From an uncultured Planctomycetota bacterium (GTDB taxonomy: Bacteria > Planctomycetota > Phycisphaerae > UBA1845 > UTPLA1): a DNA stretch of 64,000 nt. Where the stretch lies: NCBI GenBank assembly GCA_900696465.1, contig CAADGE010000046.1, forward strand, positions 265,858-329,857. Direction: 5' to 3'. The notes beneath the pieces are model-generated. The model searched no databases. It was not told the origin of the DNA and was given only the letters and a program-made list of their open reading frames with translations. Below, one piece after another: positions 61,269 to 64,000 of the stretch (positions are counted from its first letter, which is position 1; each line of letters starts with the position of its first letter). The position numbers and the translations under genes are program-made.

Positions 61269-64000
61269 ATGGGCGTAATGGCAGTCTTTGGCGCGGGGTT
61301 CCGCAAGTTTTTCGGATCGCGGAACGACCGCCTGCTCAAGGGATATCAGCGATTCGTCGTCGAGATCAACGCACTGGAGCAGGAGGTACGCGGGGACTAT
61401 GACCGGCTTTTTGCCGAGGCGTCGGCGAAGCTGGCGGCCGATCTGCCGGAGGAACAGCGGCCGGCAGAGCTTCAGCGCATACGCGTGGAGTTAAGCGCCG
61501 ATCTTCGCGAACGGGCCGACCGGCTGCGCGAACGACTCGGCGCCGGTGAGGACGTCTATCAGGTGCTGCCGGAGGCCTTTGCGGTGCTGCGGGAGGCCTC
61601 ACGCCGTGCGCAGAACCACCGACATTTCGACTGCCAGCTCATCGGCGGCATGGTGCTATACGAAGGCAAGATCTCAGAAATGAAGACCGGCGAGGGCAAG
61701 ACGATCGTCTGCCATCTGGCCGCCTTCCTGAAGTGTTTGCAAGGTCTCAAGGTCCACATCGTCACGGTCAACGACTACCTTGTGCAGCGCGACGCCGAAT
61801 TCGCGCGCCCGATTTTCGAGCTGGTGGGTATGACCGTGGGTTATATCCAGTCGCAGGTGGACCCCGGCGGTCGAGAAGGCGTGCGCCGGACGGCCTATGC
61901 CTCGAATATCACGTATGGCACCAACAACGAATTCGGCTTCGATTACCTGCGCGACAACATGAAGATCGCGGTCGAGGAGCAGGTGCAGGGGCGGCTGGAC
62001 TTCGCCATCATCGACGAAGTGGACTCGATCCTGATCGACGAGGCCCGGACGCCGCTGATTATCTCCGGCCCGGCAGATGACGATGTGAGCCGTTATCGAA
62101 CGGCCGACGCGGTGGCCCGGCAACTGATCACACGACAGACGCAGGCGAATACCGAAACGGCGCGGCGGCTGAAGGAATGGGGAGATCATCCACCGAAGGA
62201 GTGGGCCGAGCTGCCGAAATTCGCGGACGCGGTACGCAAGTTCCGGATCGACCCCAACTGGATCAAGGAGGAAGAAGCCGAGGCGATCGGGCACAAACAG
62301 TATTACGTGGTTTCCAAGGAGCGCAAGCACGTCGCCATCACCCACGACGGCATCACGGTCGCGCAGGAGCAGCTCGGGGTCGGCTCGCTGTATGTGGGTG
62401 CGAACATGGAATGGCCGCACCTGATCGAGAATGCCGTACGGGCGCATGTCGTCTATGAGAAAGACGTGGACTACGTCGTCAAGGACGGCGACGTGATCAT
62501 CGTCGACTCGTTTACCGGCCGTTTGATGCACGGGCGGCAATGGTCGGACGGACTGCACCAGGCAGTGGAGGCGAAGGAGGGCGTCAAGGTCAAGGAGGAG
62601 ACCCAGACGCTGGCAACGATCACGCTGCAGAACTTCTTCAAGCTTTACTCGCGTATCGCCGGCATGACCGGTACGGCGATGACGGAAGCCGACGAGTTCA
62701 TGAAAATCTACAAGCTGGAAGTCGTGGCGATCCCGACCAATCGGCCGGTCAATCGGCAGGATTATCACGATCGCATCTACAAGACGGTGGAGGACAAGTA
62801 CAACGCGATCGTCGAGGAGATCCACGACATCCACACGCGCGGGCGACCCCGGGATGCCTTCGTGCTGGAGCCGGTGCTTCGCAGTCTGAAGCCGATCCTC
62901 GCCCGCCAGGGCCGCTCGACCGATCAGATCGACAAAGCGCTGGCCGAATGGACCGACGAGAAGAACGGCGGTACGGGTCAGTACATGGCGGACGCGTACG
63001 ACGACGCGATGGGCGACCTGGCCCGCGGTCGGCCGGTGCTGGTGGGCACGATCTCGATTGAGAATTCCGAAAAGCTTTCGAACATGCTGACGCGCAAGTA
63101 CGGGATCGAGCACGAGGTGCTCAACGCCAAGCAGCACGCGCGCGAGGCGGAGATCGTGAAGAAGGCGGGCGAGCGGCATCCGCTGAGCGGTGCGGCGACG
63201 AAGGGCAAGTCGAAAGAAAGCGATCTGGTCGGCAATGTAACGATCGCGACGAACATGGCCGGCCGCGGAACGGACATCAAGCTTCAGCAGGGCGTGGTGT
63301 ACGAGAAGTGCATCGGTGATCTGGGCCCGCCGGAAAGCGACAACGGCCGGGGCTCCTGGGCCTGGCGCGAAAAAGGCGTGATCGGTACGAAGTGCTGCAT
63401 CAACTGTCCGGACTATGACCCGCGGACAAACTGCGCCCACTGCTGGAAGCCGAAGGTCGATTCACGGTTTCCGGAGATCGGCCGCAAAGTCTGCCCGCTG
63501 AACGTGCCCTGCGGATTGCACATCATCGGAACGGAGCGGCACGAATCCCGACGTATCGACAACCAGCTTCGCGGGCGAGCGGGCCGCCAGGGCGATCCGG
63601 GATCCAGCAGGTTCTTTCTGTCACTGGGCGACGATCTGCTGCGGATGTTTATGGGCGAGTGGACATTGAAGATGCTCGAACGCATGGGTTTCGAGGACGG
63701 CATGGCCATTGAAGCCAAGAGTATCAACAAGGGCATCGAGCGCGCCCAGAAAAAGGTGGAGGAGAAGAACTTCGCTGCCCGTAAGCACCTGCTGGAATAC
63801 GACGAGGTCATGGACCACCAGAGACAGGTGTTCTATTCGCAGCGGCAGGAGATTCTGTCGGCGTCGCAACCGGGCCAATCCAAGCTCCTCGTGGATCGCA
63901 TCTGGCGGATGATCGACCAGACGATCGATGCAGCGGCGCTGAAGTTCCTGGCGAAAGATTACAACGCACAATGTATCTGTGAGTGGGTGCGCGGCGCGAT
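61269..64000 (+). CDS. secA: Preprotein translocase ATPase SecA (3' end outside window)
   Basis: SecA drives Sec-dependent protein export. The reading frame is open for 910 codons to the right edge. MKTGEGKT (residues 138-145) is Walker A, VNDYLVQRDAEF and YGTNNEFGFDYLRDNM follow, AIIDEVDSILIDEARTPLII is motif II, and TIATNMAGRGTDIKL and IGTERHESRRIDNQLRGRAG are motifs V and VI. Two insertions stand out: about 60 residues (528-584) before RPVLVGTISIENSEKL, and about 60 residues before GLHIIGTERHE with seven Cys (709, 710, 713, 722, 725, 742, 748) that look metal-binding. The usual C-terminal zinc finger would lie beyond the window. ATG 61269 and ATG 61278 are both possible starts. Confidence 0.96.
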   Translation, partial: MGVMAVFGAGFRKFFGSRNDRLLKGYQRFVVEINALEQEVRGDYDRLFAEASAKLAADLPEEQRPAELQRIRVELSADLRERADRLRERLGAGEDVYQVLPEAFAVLREASRRAQNHRHFDCQLIGGMVLYEGKISEMKTGEGKTIVCHLAAFLKCLQGLKVHIVTVNDYLVQRDAEFARPIFELVGMTVGYIQSQVDPGGREGVRRTAYASNITYGTNNEFGFDYLRDNMKIAVEEQVQGRLDFAIIDEVDSILIDEARTPLIISGPADDDVSRYRTADAVARQLITRQTQANTETARRLKEWGDHPPKEWAELPKFADAVRKFRIDPNWIKEEEAEAIGHKQYYVVSKERKHVAITHDGITVAQEQLGVGSLYVGANMEWPHLIENAVRAHVVYEKDVDYVVKDGDVIIVDSFTGRLMHGRQWSDGLHQAVEAKEGVKVKEETQTLATITLQNFFKLYSRIAGMTGTAMTEADEFMKIYKLEVVAIPTNRPVNRQDYHDRIYKTVEDKYNAIVEEIHDIHTRGRPRDAFVLEPVLRSLKPILARQGRSTDQIDKALAEWTDEKNGGTGQYMADAYDDAMGDLARGRPVLVGTISIENSEKLSNMLTRKYGIEHEVLNAKQHAREAEIVKKAGERHPLSGAATKGKSKESDLVGNVTIATNMAGRGTDIKLQQGVVYEKCIGDLGPPESDNGRGSWAWREKGVIGTKCCINCPDYDPRTNCAHCWKPKVDSRFPEIGRKVCPLNVPCGLHIIGTERHESRRIDNQLRGRAGRQGDPGSSRFFLSLGDDLLRMFMGEWTLKMLERMGFEDGMAIEAKSINKGIERAQKKVEEKNFAARKHLLEYDEVMDHQRQVFYSQRQEILSASQPGQSKLLVDRIWRMIDQTIDAAALKFLAKDYNAQCICEWVRGA

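Overview
The window is GC-rich chromosomal DNA that looks like it comes from a member of the Planctomycetota, probably of the Phycisphaerae type. The signs are a di-haem peroxidase that carries a C-terminal dockerin-like calcium-binding module, several small lipoproteins with no recognisable relatives, a SecA with lineage-type insertions, and Lys/Ala-rich tails on RecA and on a DksA-like protein. No insertion sequence, phage or plasmid backbone is visible. Most of the window is core housekeeping sequence, with one large accessory block: a complete type II-C CRISPR-Cas9 locus.

Layout. 1-5300 holds the start of an ion-channel-like gene (minus strand, running off the left edge), recA, a secreted C45-type hydrolase, cdsA and phoH. 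5323-13671 is the CRISPR-Cas locus: a tracrRNA on the minus strand with its own promoter and terminator, then cas9, cas1 and cas2 as an overlapping plus-strand operon, then an array of 56 repeats and 55 spacers. The last repeat is degenerate. The tracrRNA anti-repeat matches 20 nt of the repeat exactly and fixes crRNA transcription as leftward. Each repeat also carries -35/-10-like elements in that direction, as in Neisseria-type II-C arrays. Several spacers form families against variants of the same coding motif.

13950-31810 holds infA, a DksA-like zinc-finger protein, HU, purC with an amino-acid permease, a double CDGSH protein, guaB, an O-antigen-ligase-like protein, radA, a hicBA toxin-antitoxin pair whose toxin gene carries a nonsense codon, a TGS-domain GTPase, a dolichol-phosphate-mannose-synthase-like enzyme, an NrnA-like DHH phosphoesterase, tRNA-Glu(UUC), aat and a second HU. 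32000-47970 holds a GT39-type glycosyltransferase, a CtpA-like protease, tsaD, nadB, glyA, the peroxidase-dockerin protein, a GGDEF diguanylate cyclase, an esterase-like lipoprotein coupled to a TetR regulator, and tatA. 48100-55300 looks like a surface-polysaccharide region: a CapK/PaaK-like adenylating enzyme, two VanZ-like membrane proteins, a WbaP-type priming glycosyltransferase and a sugar-binding lipoprotein. 55350-64000 holds parA without parB, a 24-residue lysine-rich peptide gene with a consensus promoter, gph, pyrK behind a leader with an intrinsic terminator, ffh, and secA (truncated by the right edge).

Points most worth attention are the tracrRNA/crRNA architecture and the spacer families, the tiny lysine-rich peptide gene, the cysteine-rich insertion in SecA, the terminator-containing leader upstream of pyrK, and the broken hicA. 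All calls come from reading the sequence; no database search was run.
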